64,000 nt of DNA from Vibrio natriegens NBRC 15636 = ATCC 14048 = DSM 759. GTDB lineage: Bacteria; Pseudomonadota; Gammaproteobacteria; Enterobacterales; Vibrionaceae. Under the pieces are notes generated by a model that was not told the DNA's origin, searched no databases, and was given only the letters and a program-made list of their open reading frames with translations. Location of the stretch: contig NZ_CP141823.1 of the NCBI RefSeq assembly GCF_035621455.1, positions 1,116,001 through 1,180,000 of the forward strand, written 5' to 3'. Shown piece by piece: positions 27,795 through 36,687 of the stretch; positions within the stretch are counted from its first letter, which is position 1, and each line of letters starts with the position of its first letter. Made by a program: the position numbers and the translations under genes.

Positions 27795-28565
27795 ATGAAA
27801 TCTTTCCCGTCAAAAATGTCCCAAAGTCGTCGCCGATTTTTGCGTGATACTGCTCGAACAGCAATGGGCGTTGGTGCTGCAGCCTGTGTATTGGGGCTAC
27901 AGTCTTTGCAAAGTCAAGCTCGCGAAACCAAAGGGGTCCCAATCCGGCCACCGGGTGCTCTGCCAGAGGGCGACTTTGAATCTGCCTGCATACGTTGTGG
28001 GTTGTGCGTACAAGCATGCCCATACGATACGTTAAAGCTTGCCACGTTACTGTCTCCAGTCGCTACTGGCTCACCGTATTTTACTGCACGCGACATACCC
28101 TGCGAAATGTGTGATGACATTCCGTGTGTGGTCGCGTGTCCGAGTGGGGCTCTCGATCCTGAATTAACCAACATTGATGATGCCCGCATGGGAACCGCCA
28201 TCCTCATCGATCACGAAACGTGCCTTAATTGGCAAGGCTTACGTTGTGATGTTTGCTATCGAGTCTGTCCTCTTATTGACGAGGCGATTACTCTAGAAAA
28301 AATTCACAACGACCGCACAGGCTACCACGCTAAGCTGATCCCAACCGTTAATTCTGAGGTCTGTACAGGTTGTGGTAAATGTGAGCAGGCATGTGTACTG
28401 GATGTTTCTGCAATTAAGGTTGTGCCTACGGACTTAGCTAAAGGTAAAGTGGGCAGCCATTACAACTTCGGTTGGCAGGAAATAGATAAACCTTTAGAGA
28501 ACGTGCTTCCAGAAGAGAACCCTGTACCGACAGGTGCACTTGAGTCTCTAAAAGGAGGTAAGTAA
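27795..28565 (+). CDS. napG: NapG: exported ferredoxin-type quinol dehydrogenase subunit
   Basis: A 256-aa periplasmic iron-sulfur protein that, with membrane NapH, passes electrons from quinol to periplasmic nitrate reductase. GAGGAA sits 5 bases before the ATG at 27795. A twin-arginine leader ([10 protein letters not shown], then a hydrophobic stretch) is followed by four Cys clusters for [4Fe-4S] centres: [43 protein letters not shown] and [11 protein letters not shown]. It overlaps napH by one base. No napA, napB, napC or napD is nearby. Confidence 0.93.
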   Translation: MKSFPSKMSQSRRRFLRDTARTAMGVGAAACVLGLQSLQSQARETKGVPIRPPGALPEGDFESACIRCGLCVQACPYDTLKLATLLSPVATGSPYFTARDIPCEMCDDIPCVVACPSGALDPELTNIDDARMGTAILIDHETCLNWQGLRCDVCYRVCPLIDEAITLEKIHNDRTGYHAKLIPTVNSEVCTGCGKCEQACVLDVSAIKVVPTDLAKGKVGSHYNFGWQEIDKPLENVLPEENPVPTGALESLKGGK

Positions 28566-29419
28566 TGGCTAAAAACTTAGCTCAAGATGCAGGCAAAGAG
28601 GCAATAGAAAAGTTTGGCTGGTGGCGAGCACACCGATTCCTAATCTTACGCAGGCTTTGCCAACTTACCATTATTGCGCTGTTTATGGCTGGGCCAACGC
28701 TAGGCGTTTTTTCGGGTAATCTTTCCTCTAGCATGTTGCTCGATACGGTTCCCATGAGCGATCCGCTGATCGTATTGCAGGCATTGGCTACTGGGCATGT
28801 ACCGGAGTTTAAGGTCTTGTTAGGGGTAGCCATCGTTATTGTGTTTTATGCGATTCTTGCGCCACGAGCATTTTGCGCATGGGTTTGTCCTTTGAATGTG
28901 GTGACAGACTTCGCTGCTTGGCTGCGGCGAAAACTGAATATTAAAGCGAGTTATCGCTGGTCTCCATCACTGCGCTACTGGTTAATTCCAGTTTTGATGT
29001 TAGGCAGTGCATTATCAGGTACGATTCTCTGGACATGGATAGACCCGGTGGCCGCTTTGCACCGAGGGCTTGTGTTTGGCATGGGAGCGGGTTGGGTTTT
29101 AGTTGGGCTCGTTTTTGTTCTGGATCTACTGCTGGTAGAACATGGGTGGTGTGGTCACCTGTGTCCTTTAGGAGCAACCTACGGTGTCATCGGCAGAAAG
29201 AGTATTCTCAGAGTTACCGCTGTACGACGAGAAGCTTGCACCAAATGCATGGATTGTTTTTACGTCTGCCCAGAACCAGAGGTTTTGAGGTTACCGTTAA
29301 AAGAAGGAGATCGCCGGGTGATGGATCAAAACTGCATCAGCTGCGGACGTTGTTTGGATGTGTGCCCAGAACACGTCTTTGAATTTAAAAATCGCCTGAG
29401 CGTAAAGAATATCGATTAA
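28565..29419 (+). CDS. napH: NapH: membrane ferredoxin-type quinol dehydrogenase subunit
   Basis: A 284-aa inner-membrane protein with about four membrane helices (near residues 32-52, 76-98, 135-155 and 165-190), two CxxxCP motifs on the cytoplasmic side (CAWVCPLNVV and CGHLCPLG) and two C-terminal [4Fe-4S] motifs (CTKCMDCFYVCP and CISCGRCLDVCP). It is the membrane partner of NapG in quinol oxidation. GGAGG lies just before the start and the stop/start overlap TAATG links it to napG. With the FNR site it forms a short anaerobic operon. Confidence 0.94.
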   Translation: MAKNLAQDAGKEAIEKFGWWRAHRFLILRRLCQLTIIALFMAGPTLGVFSGNLSSSMLLDTVPMSDPLIVLQALATGHVPEFKVLLGVAIVIVFYAILAPRAFCAWVCPLNVVTDFAAWLRRKLNIKASYRWSPSLRYWLIPVLMLGSALSGTILWTWIDPVAALHRGLVFGMGAGWVLVGLVFVLDLLLVEHGWCGHLCPLGATYGVIGRKSILRVTAVRREACTKCMDCFYVCPEPEVLRLPLKEGDRRVMDQNCISCGRCLDVCPEHVFEFKNRLSVKNID

Positions 29420-29511
29420 GCGTTATTTTACTTTTGCGTCAAATTAGAATGATATTGCGAATTTGTTACATTTAGGGCTATGATGATGCCTTCATATCTA
29501 AAGGATGCATC

Positions 29512-30693
29512 ATGAATACCTCTTCTCAAGGCTGGAGAACACCGCAAAACTTCTTATTGCTTATCTCCATTATTGTGCCTATCGCCTTTTCAACTTGGAT
29601 GGCGCTGCTCAACAATTTCGTTATTGAAAAAGCAAACTTTGATGGCTCAGACATCGGTTTGTTACAAAGTGTACGTGAAGTGCCGGGCTTTTTGTCGTTT
29701 ACCGCCGTATTTGTGCTGCTGTTTATTCGCGAGCAACGCTTCATGCTGGTCTCTCTGGCCATGCTGACATTAGGCACGGCAATAACAGGTTATTTTCCCA
29801 CTCTGTACGGTTTACTTTTTACGACCTTGTTAATGTCCACTGGATTCCATTATTTCGAAACGTTGAAACAGTCTCTCTCGTTACAGTGGTTGTCTAAAGA
29901 CGAAGCCCCAGAAATGCTTGGTAAGTTCATTTCGGTAGGTGCTCTTGCCTCTCTGGTTACCTATGGCGCGTTGTGGGTGATGCTAGAGCAACTTAAACTG
30001 GATTTTCAAACGGTTTATATGGTGATGGGTGGGATAGGCTTTGTGCTTATCTTGGTGATGGCATTTACTTTCCCTCAGTTTAAATCTACAGTACCGCAGA
30101 ACAAGAAGTTGGTATTGCGTAAACGCTATTGGCTCTACTACGCGCTGACGTTTATGAGTGGGGCTCGTCGCCAGATCTTCACCGTTTTTGCAGGGTTCTT
30201 AATGGTGGAGAAGTTCGGTTATTCAGCGGCGGATATCACCTTACTGTTCTTGATTAACTACTTATTTAACTTCCTGTTTGCTAAACGAATTGGTCGGTTT
30301 ATTGGTGTTGTCGGAGAGCGTAAGGCGTTGATGTTTGAATACGTCGGTTTGATCTTTGTGTTTGTTGGCTACGGATTAGTTCAAACTGCGGAATGGGCAG
30401 CAGCGCTATACGTGGTTGATCATCTGTTCTTCGCTTTGGCACTAGCGATTAAAACGTACTTCCAAAAGATAGCTGATCCGGCGGATATGGCATCGACGGC
30501 GGGCGTAGCATTCACCATCAACCATATTGCTGCGGTTGTCATTCCAGTTACGTTTGGTGTTATCTGGCTGGTTTCACCTTCAAGTGTTTTCTACATTGGT
30601 GCTGGTATGGCGGCAGTGAGTTTGTTGTTTTCGCTCAACATTCCTGCCAAGCCAGAAGAAGGCAATGAAACTCGTGTGCTGAGATGGAGTTAA
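29512..30693 (+). CDS. Major facilitator superfamily transporter
   Basis: A 393-aa membrane protein with about 12 hydrophobic helices and the two-fold MFS layout. The start (NFLLLISIIVPIAFSTWMALLNNFVIEKANFDGSDIGLLQSVREVPGF) continues into a typical first half, and a basic central loop (about residues 195-210) separates the halves. No substrate-specific motif is recognised. It is preceded by its own 92-base spacer and closed by a strong terminator, so it is probably monocistronic. Confidence 0.85.
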   Translation: MNTSSQGWRTPQNFLLLISIIVPIAFSTWMALLNNFVIEKANFDGSDIGLLQSVREVPGFLSFTAVFVLLFIREQRFMLVSLAMLTLGTAITGYFPTLYGLLFTTLLMSTGFHYFETLKQSLSLQWLSKDEAPEMLGKFISVGALASLVTYGALWVMLEQLKLDFQTVYMVMGGIGFVLILVMAFTFPQFKSTVPQNKKLVLRKRYWLYYALTFMSGARRQIFTVFAGFLMVEKFGYSAADITLLFLINYLFNFLFAKRIGRFIGVVGERKALMFEYVGLIFVFVGYGLVQTAEWAAALYVVDHLFFALALAIKTYFQKIADPADMASTAGVAFTINHIAAVVIPVTFGVIWLVSPSSVFYIGAGMAAVSLLFSLNIPAKPEEGNETRVLRWS

Positions 30694-30732
30694 GATTTAT
30701 TAAGTCATCTGCTCACGATGATCTGATTTAAC

Positions 30733-30759
30733 AATGGGATGCACTGGCATCCCATTTTT
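30733..30759 (+). terminator. Terminator after MFS transporter
   Basis: AATGGGATGC and GCATCCCATT form a perfect 10-bp stem with a 4-base loop and a T-run. Confidence 0.88.
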
Positions 30760-30799
30760 GTGTCCGAATAGAACGATATAAAGCTTAGTGCTAGTGTGA

Positions 30800-31348
30800 T
30801 TAAGTCTCTGTTAGCTTGTCGCTGCCCTTATTGCGTTTAGCTATAGTTCGGATGATGAAGTAGCCAATAATAGAAATAAGTACCGTGTTGCCTGTGGCGA
30901 TGATGAGCATCTGCGTTAGGACTTTATTAAAAGGTTCAGCATAAAAGATGGTGTCAAGATAGGCTGAGCAGCCATAGCCCAGAATATTACCAATCAGTGC
31001 GAGTACCACGAAAAGTATAACGTCTTGCCTGTCGAAGCCTCCGTCGTCTAAGCGGTGACGAGTCAGGTAGGGGAAGAGCCCCATAATCAGACCGACAACG
31101 CCAGAACCCGCCACCCAAGTTAACCATAAGCCCCAACCCGCGAACTGATCCGTGATCCAGTGGCCGATAATGCCCACCAAAAAACCGACAATGGGGCCGA
31201 ATAACACCGAGTACACGGCTAATATCGCCATGGCTGGTTTTAGGGTTGTGTTAGCAAAGACAGGGACGCCAAACATAGGAAGGCCGCCGATACCGTAGAG
31301 TAAAGCGCCGCTAGCGATAACGATGAGAGTTTTGCCGAAAAGATTCAT
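30800..31348 (-). CDS. Orphan ECF transporter S component (UPF0397 family)
   Basis: A 182-aa integral membrane protein with about five hydrophobic segments. The start ([20 protein letters not shown], then [24 protein letters not shown] and [10 protein letters not shown]) is diagnostic of the UPF0397 / ECF riboflavin-type S components, which capture a vitamin or precursor. The energising A and T components are not adjacent, so it would need a shared module elsewhere. The actual ligand cannot be told. No riboswitch is evident in the 226 bases upstream. Confidence 0.85.
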   Translation of the reverse strand: MNLFGKTLIVIASGALLYGIGGLPMFGVPVFANTTLKPAMAILAVYSVLFGPIVGFLVGIIGHWITDQFAGWGLWLTWVAGSGVVGLIMGLFPYLTRHRLDDGGFDRQDVILFVVLALIGNILGYGCSAYLDTIFYAEPFNKVLTQMLIIATGNTVLISIIGYFIIRTIAKRNKGSDKLTET

Positions 31349-31526
31349 AGATAGCCTCTGCTTAATAGTCAGCGTTGAATATCGTTCACTTACATTACTT
31401 TGAATTATCGATAATTTTGCTGTTTATTACAGCTTAGCAGTAACCCAATTGATTGGGCTTTGGACGAGGTCGGTTTGAAAACAGTGTGTGATAAAACTCA
31501 CGTATACGAAGGGTGCAGAAATAAAA

Positions 31527-31548
31527 AAGGAGCGGATATCCGCCCCTT
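31527..31548 (-). terminator. Terminator after the HlyD/DUF3302 pair
   Basis: AAGGAGCGGAT and ATCCGCCCCTT form a near-perfect stem, with a run of six T on the minus strand directly after it, downstream of the HlyD-family gene. Confidence 0.8.
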
Positions 31549-31574
31549 TGTGAGTATGTAGCAAAGTCCATGTA

Positions 31575-32708
31575 TTAATGGTCTAAGTACAGATAGTTTT
31601 GCCAGCTCTTCATGCGGATAAGTACTTTACGCATGATAGAAACGTGGTGGAAGCTGTCTGAATAAACCGCGACTTCAACAGCTGTACCCATCGGAAGATG
31701 GAACTCACTCAAGTCATCGGTAATTTTGAGTTTGACAAACACTCGTCCACTCGTACGAAGTGCGTCTGTGCCTAATAGAGACCCACGTGCCTGGAATTGG
31801 CTTTCACCGATTGCTGGGATAACTTCAACCACTTCACCACGGAATACTCGGCCTGGGATCGCACGGAACATGAATTCAGCTTCAAAGCCAGGCTCTAGTC
31901 GTTGTAGCGAGTTTTGTCGGAAGGCCGCTGTGTAAAACTGGGTGGCTTCTGTATGAACAAAGGTCATTGCCGGAGCCAGTGGTAGAGGTACCGCCATCAC
32001 GCCAGGACGTAAAGCAAGTTGGGTCACGTAGCCGTCGGTCGGAGCGCGAACCACCGTTTGATCTAAATTGAACTCGGCTTTGCGTAATTCGGCAAGCAAT
32101 TGAGCAACTTGGGTATTCTCTCCGCCTACTTCTGAATCTAGCGCAATTTGGGCTTGTTCTCTTTGTTGCAATGCGACTTCTAGCGTGGCTTCTGCCGCTT
32201 TATAAGCCTGACGACGAGTATCTAGGTCTTGTTCGGTAAATGCGCCGCGATCAAACCCTCGTTGGTAGCGGTCGAACTCTCGCTTCGCTTTATCTCGCTC
32301 TGCTTGCGCCTTGATAATGCCTGCCTGTGCCTCTTGAACCCCAGATTCTAAACCTAAAGCCCCTTGGCTCGCTTCTTTTACTTTTGCTTCAAGACGCGCA
32401 ACTTCGGCCTCAAAAGGTGTCGGATCGATTCTAAATAGTATATCGCCCGTCTTTAATGGTTCGTTTGGTTGTACCGGCACTTCGATTACACGGCCACGAA
32501 CACCAGAAACGATAGGTGTGGTTGGGTAGATCTGATTACCTATCTGTGTAAAGGGATGGTTGTAGTTCATAAGAAGCACGAGCGTGCCTATCAGTACAAC
32601 GCCACCAAGGACAGCGGTTGGAACCGACCATTTGTTAAGAGGGATCTTAAAAATTTTGAAAATCGCGATACAAAAGGCTGTGTAAGTCAGGATCAACAAT
32701 AAATCCAT
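31575..32708 (-). CDS. HlyD/EmrA-family membrane fusion protein (YibH/YiaV-like)
   Basis: A 377-aa inner-membrane-anchored periplasmic adaptor. Two hydrophobic segments lie near the start (about 3-20 and 28-48), followed by a split lipoyl domain (VSGVRGRVIEVPVQPNEPLKTGDILFRIDP near 68 and VRAPTDGYVTQLALRPG near 218) with a long coiled coil between. It is translationally coupled to an upstream DUF3302 gene, the same pairing as E. coli YibH/YibI and YiaV/YiaW. No pump or outer-membrane channel is adjacent; the exported compound is unknown. Confidence 0.9.
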   Translation of the reverse strand: MDLLLILTYTAFCIAIFKIFKIPLNKWSVPTAVLGGVVLIGTLVLLMNYNHPFTQIGNQIYPTTPIVSGVRGRVIEVPVQPNEPLKTGDILFRIDPTPFEAEVARLEAKVKEASQGALGLESGVQEAQAGIIKAQAERDKAKREFDRYQRGFDRGAFTEQDLDTRRQAYKAAEATLEVALQQREQAQIALDSEVGGENTQVAQLLAELRKAEFNLDQTVVRAPTDGYVTQLALRPGVMAVPLPLAPAMTFVHTEATQFYTAAFRQNSLQRLEPGFEAEFMFRAIPGRVFRGEVVEVIPAIGESQFQARGSLLGTDALRTSGRVFVKLKITDDLSEFHLPMGTAVEVAVYSDSFHHVSIMRKVLIRMKSWQNYLYLDH

Positions 32709-33085
32709 TATTTTTCCTCTTTACTTAGGTCAGCGGTAGGATTTTGCTGAGTTTGTTTCTTTAATACTGATACTTCATTTTTTAGCTCGTTTACTTCGTC
32801 AATGAGCTCTTCAAGACGATGATGAATATCGTGTGTTTCTTGTTCCAGTTGTTTAAAGCCCCAGCCTCGCTCTTTGCGCCATAATGTTGCCCAAATCCAC
32901 AGGAAAGGCCACAAAGCGTGAAGTGTGAACAAACTTACCCAGCCAGCGTAATGAATCGCATCTTGATGTGGGTGTTCACGTTCTTTAGCAATTTCATAGG
33001 GAATATCGTGAATGACGATGATTCCGTAGAAAATAACCAAAGCAACGAAAATGAGTATCCCAAGTGCAAAATAGTCTAGAAACAT
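32708..33085 (-). CDS. DUF3302 inner-membrane protein (YibI/YiaW-like)
   Basis: A 125-aa protein with two membrane segments (FLDYFALGILIFVALVIFYGIIVI near the start and a second near residues 45-65, WVSLFTLHALWPFLWIW) and a charged coiled-coil tail (about 80-110). It matches the DUF3302 family, whose members always seem to accompany an HlyD-like adaptor; that is also the case here, with a one-base overlap. It may be a small partner or scaffold for the adaptor. Function is unknown. Confidence 0.87.
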   Translation of the reverse strand: MFLDYFALGILIFVALVIFYGIIVIHDIPYEIAKEREHPHQDAIHYAGWVSLFTLHALWPFLWIWATLWRKERGWGFKQLEQETHDIHHRLEELIDEVNELKNEVSVLKKQTQQNPTADLSKEEK

Positions 33086-33488
33086 CTTATTTACCCGTGC
33101 TTGTTGCTATATGAAAAAAGTTACGTAAATGAGTTGCTTAAGTATTTGATACAATTATAAATGAATCAAGTATTTTTGACGGTTATGCTCCGCTACTTCC
33201 AAGATGCTTTGTTCTGTCTCAAATAGTGCACATTGAGAGACAAAGTAGTTTAAAGTTTTGTCCCATTACATAGGGATTGCAATCATCAATTGTCTGGAAG
33301 AATTACAGCCTTTTGATACGGCGGCTGTTTAAAACAACTTGGCCCCTTAATAGTTAAGTAATAGACCTATATGGGAAGGAATGGAAACGAATTGCAGTAC
33401 TTAGGAGAAGCCGCAGAGAAAATTACTGCTGCTATGCTGGCGATTACTTAAACGTTAACCGTTCTGTCGCTCAAAAGCTTGGGATCAT
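33086..33488. other. Intergenic region with an imperfect dyad
   Basis: About 400 bases between two minus-strand units. CTTTGT (33208-33213) and ACAAAG (33240-33245) with inner TCTC/GAGA form an imperfect hairpin around GTGCAC. A 26-codon frame (33371-33451, starting MGRNGNELQYLGEAAEKITA) exists on the plus strand but has little support. The promoter of the DUF3302/HlyD pair should be at the left end. Confidence 0.35.
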
Positions 33489-35072
33489 TTATAACTCGGT
33501 ACAAACTTGGTTGCGGCCATTGGCTTTCGCGCGGTAAAGCGCTTTATCGGCACGGTAAAAAGTACGCTGTGTATTTTCACCCTCTCGGTGAACAGTAATA
33601 CCGATAGAAACCGTGAGGCCGCGCTCACCTAAAATATCACGCCAGTTGTAGTGATAAATTTGCTCCCGGTAATGGTCTGCGTGGATCTCGGCATGTTCTA
33701 GTTTGTCGTTTTCAAGTATGACGAGAAACTCTTCACCACCAAAGCGGATGCATGAAGCGCCTGAAAAGTTAAAGTAGTTGGATAAATGTGTTGAAACGCT
33801 CTGGATTGCTTTGTCACCGACTAAATGGCTCAGTTCATCATTGATGGATTTGAAGTGGTCAATATCAATCACCATGAGAGCAAAAGCTGTATCGCGAAGC
33901 AGCAAGTCTTTCAGTTTCACTTCTAACCAGCGGCGATTGTGTAACGACGTTAATGGGTCGGTAAAAACATCCTGCTGCAATTGAGCAACGGTATTCTTGT
34001 GTTGTTTTGTTGTCTCTTTGAGCTCTTTGTTTTCGATCTCTGACAAGATAAGTTTGAGCTGTAATTCAAAGCGATCCAGACGATGTAACTGAGCAGAACC
34101 TAGCTCACTTATAGGTATTTGCCTAACCAGTTCAGACTCAATATTAAATGCATGTTTTTCGCAATCAAGTGCGAGCTCAAACTGACCTTGAGAAGCACTA
34201 ATGTTACTCATCATATTATAAAATGTGCGGGCAAGCATCGCGGAAGAGTGTTTCTTTATACGCTTTTCCACTGAACCCATAATTAGGTTTGCTAACGCCG
34301 TATTACCTTTTCCATTGAGACAGCAAGCTGTCTCCATTTTGACCATCGCAGACAACCAAAACGTTGTGGAGCTGCCCGAAGTATACTGGACACTAGAAAG
34401 TGCAAGTAAAGCGTTTGAATAGTCATGGTTCAATTGATGCAGTTTGGCTCGGTAAAGGTGAATTTGACCAGCGAGGTTTTTATCGCTGACCAGAATACTG
34501 AGCTCTTCACATTCAGTGAGTAGCTCCATAGCATCATCTGTGTATTTTAGACTGATGTAACACGCGAGCATGTATAGCTTGTAGCGTAAACGCAAGGAAC
34601 GGCTGCTGATCGCATGGTCTATTGCCTCGATTTTTTTATAAAAACGCAGCGCACGTTCGTGATCCCCATAGGCATCACACAAGTTACCCATACCGACTAT
34701 CGCTAATACATACTCGTCTATAAAACCGTAATCAACCGCGATATTGGTTGATTTAATATACTCGATCATCGCTGAATCATAATCACCGACATCAACCAGA
34801 TGTTCACATAAACTCGACTTTACCGACAAAATATCTTCAGCATTCTCAGGTAGGGTGAGATGTTCCAAGGCTTGTCTGAGCTCGGCAATACTGTCGCTTA
34901 GCTGTCTTATCTCTTGGCGATACTCTGCACTGATAATATAACAATGTGCTTTTTCGAGAGGGTTTTCGGCGATGTGATCTCGAATATGTTTCCACAGTGC
35001 TATCGCATCTTCACCAGTCACCGATGAAGGGTCAATGCCAGCCTGAGTCACTTTATTAAGCAATTGTTCCAT
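33489..35072 (-). CDS. TPR-containing diguanylate cyclase
   Basis: A 527-aa protein without membrane segments. Residues about 1-320 are helical repeats of TPR type (for example YDSAMIEYIKSTNIAVDYGF and HERALRFYKKIEAID), a coiled coil follows (about 330-365), and the C-terminus is a full GGDEF domain beginning DPLTSLHNRRWLEVKL with the active site IRFGGEEFLVI (about residue 445). No RxxD inhibitory site is seen before it. It should make c-di-GMP in response to protein contacts of the TPR part. Its start overlaps the end of the upstream TPR gene by 17 bases, so the two are coupled. Confidence 0.9.
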   Translation of the reverse strand: MEQLLNKVTQAGIDPSSVTGEDAIALWKHIRDHIAENPLEKAHCYIISAEYRQEIRQLSDSIAELRQALEHLTLPENAEDILSVKSSLCEHLVDVGDYDSAMIEYIKSTNIAVDYGFIDEYVLAIVGMGNLCDAYGDHERALRFYKKIEAIDHAISSRSLRLRYKLYMLACYISLKYTDDAMELLTECEELSILVSDKNLAGQIHLYRAKLHQLNHDYSNALLALSSVQYTSGSSTTFWLSAMVKMETACCLNGKGNTALANLIMGSVEKRIKKHSSAMLARTFYNMMSNISASQGQFELALDCEKHAFNIESELVRQIPISELGSAQLHRLDRFELQLKLILSEIENKELKETTKQHKNTVAQLQQDVFTDPLTSLHNRRWLEVKLKDLLLRDTAFALMVIDIDHFKSINDELSHLVGDKAIQSVSTHLSNYFNFSGASCIRFGGEEFLVILENDKLEHAEIHADHYREQIYHYNWRDILGERGLTVSIGITVHREGENTQRTFYRADKALYRAKANGRNQVCTEL

Positions 35073-36540
35073 TTTTCATTACCTCTATGTGGCTTTCTTC
35101 CAATTGCTCTAATGTGAACGGGAAAGTCAGAATATCTTGTAAATATAGGGTGGGCGTTGGTCCTTTCAGACCTCGTCTCTCCCATGGGTAAATGTTCATC
35201 ATGGACTGGACCGTTTTATATAGCGATTCGGCGGCCTGACCTTTGTCCGCTATTAACATGGCGAGCCTGTCAGTAGAAAGCCGGGATACTAAATCGGTTG
35301 GTGCTGTTAAAGAGTGAACGAGTTCAGTACAGGCATCCAAAAAAGCCGGATTGGCGTGATGAATCATGATAATCGCGTGATTCGACTGTGTAAGTTCACT
35401 TTTGAACAGAACGAGTTGCTCCCACCAGTAGGTTTCAGAGACAACGTTAGAAAGATTCTTTTCAGGATCGTATTCATGTTGAGAACGAATATGATTGATC
35501 AGTTTACGAGCGCGCTGTTCAAGTTTGCGCTTGGAGCTGTGCGCTTTATCCTGACTGAGTTGATGCCTTTGATCTTTTATCGTTTGAAGCGAGTGTTTCC
35601 GGTATTTTTGGAAAGCGTGGAATGCGGCTTCAAACTGACCTTGTTCTTCTGCAACGAGTGATTGCTGGTAGCAAATCTGACTAAGTAACTCACCCTTATC
35701 AAAATGCCGGGCGGACTCTTCGGCGGCAATTAACAATCTTGTCGCATTTTCGGTATTGTTATGCAGAAGTTCCAGACGAGCTCTGCTAATGGACGAATGG
35801 GCTTTCATCCAGGTCAGATCATGCTCCATAGCTATCTGATGCGCTTTTTTCGTTGCAACTTCTGCGGCGTCTAATCTCTCTAACCCAAGTAAAGCCAGCC
35901 CTTTGAAGTCCCATATTTCTGCATGCCAAGTCGAGTCTTGATGATCTTTTAGCACTTCGGCTGCGCCATCAAGCACAGTTAACATCTTGACGTAATCCTT
36001 CTGCAGGTAGTAATCCCATGCTAGTAAGATACGGGCTTTTCCTTCCAGGCTGGAGATACGGACATTGTTCGCCACTTTTACGGCTAGCTCATGCGTTGAT
36101 GTGGCAAGTTTGTGTTGATTGGTGATACGCCAAACGTTACCGAGCCCAATCAGAGATTCAAGTTGGACTTCGATGTTATTGTTCAGGACGGACTGTTCGA
36201 GTGCGTTAATCCAGTATTTCTGAGCTGAGAAATATTTGGCTTGCCCCCAGTACTGAAGCGCAAAGGTGTGAAGAATCTCTGGAAGGTGGTCGTCGTTTTC
36301 AAGCCGGCTCTGCTTATCGTAAGCGGTCTTTATAAGCTTAAGCCCTTGACGATAATCCATAGCACACCAGCAACAGTGTGACATGATAAGTAAGGCTTGG
36401 ATTTCGCCTTCGCTAAACAGCATTTGTTCTGCGGTAACACGAAATTGCTCAGCTTTACGCAGAGTGGATTTGGGTTGAGAACTAACTTGCTCTTTAAGCA
36501 GTGCTAGCTCACATGCTAGCTGAGTTTTGCTTCTATCCAA
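35056..36540 (-). CDS. TPR protein with degenerate GGDEF-like C-terminus
   Basis: A 494-aa protein starting at TTG; an in-frame stop lies two codons upstream, so no earlier start exists. Residues about 10-330 are TPR-like helical repeats (for example AKYFSAQKYWINALEQ, LERLDAAEVATKKAHQIA, GQFEAAFHAFQKYRKHS), then a coiled coil. Residues about 380-494 look like a shrunken GGDEF fold in which RLSTDRLAMLI stands where RxGGDEFxxxx would be, so it should lack cyclase activity. It overlaps the active cyclase gene by 17 bases. I suggest it is a regulator or dimer partner of that cyclase; the degenerate-GGDEF call is my reading and needs structural prediction. Confidence 0.75.
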   Translation of the reverse strand: MDRSKTQLACELALLKEQVSSQPKSTLRKAEQFRVTAEQMLFSEGEIQALLIMSHCCWCAMDYRQGLKLIKTAYDKQSRLENDDHLPEILHTFALQYWGQAKYFSAQKYWINALEQSVLNNNIEVQLESLIGLGNVWRITNQHKLATSTHELAVKVANNVRISSLEGKARILLAWDYYLQKDYVKMLTVLDGAAEVLKDHQDSTWHAEIWDFKGLALLGLERLDAAEVATKKAHQIAMEHDLTWMKAHSSISRARLELLHNNTENATRLLIAAEESARHFDKGELLSQICYQQSLVAEEQGQFEAAFHAFQKYRKHSLQTIKDQRHQLSQDKAHSSKRKLEQRARKLINHIRSQHEYDPEKNLSNVVSETYWWEQLVLFKSELTQSNHAIIMIHHANPAFLDACTELVHSLTAPTDLVSRLSTDRLAMLIADKGQAAESLYKTVQSMMNIYPWERRGLKGPTPTLYLQDILTFPFTLEQLEESHIEVMKNGTIA

Positions 36541-36687
36541 CGTTTACATCCATGACCATCGAGCAGGAATTTACACCTTAACTTTATCGCTAGGTGCGCA
36601 TTTCATTACGAGAGCAGATCAAGTACTACTTCATAAATCATCAGGAGATCTCATTGATATCGTAAGCACTCCTAATGATTTAGATGG

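Noticed and set aside
33371-33451. 26-codon plus-strand frame starting MGRNGNEL
   Set aside because: Composition is plausible but it is too short and isolated to call without conservation or expression data.
36638-36679. ATCATCAGGAG and CTCCTAATGAT as an inverted terminal repeat of the zinc-ribbon gene
   Set aside because: Both copies lie on the same side of the gene (3' of it); no matching end occurs on the other side, so it is at most a local hairpin.
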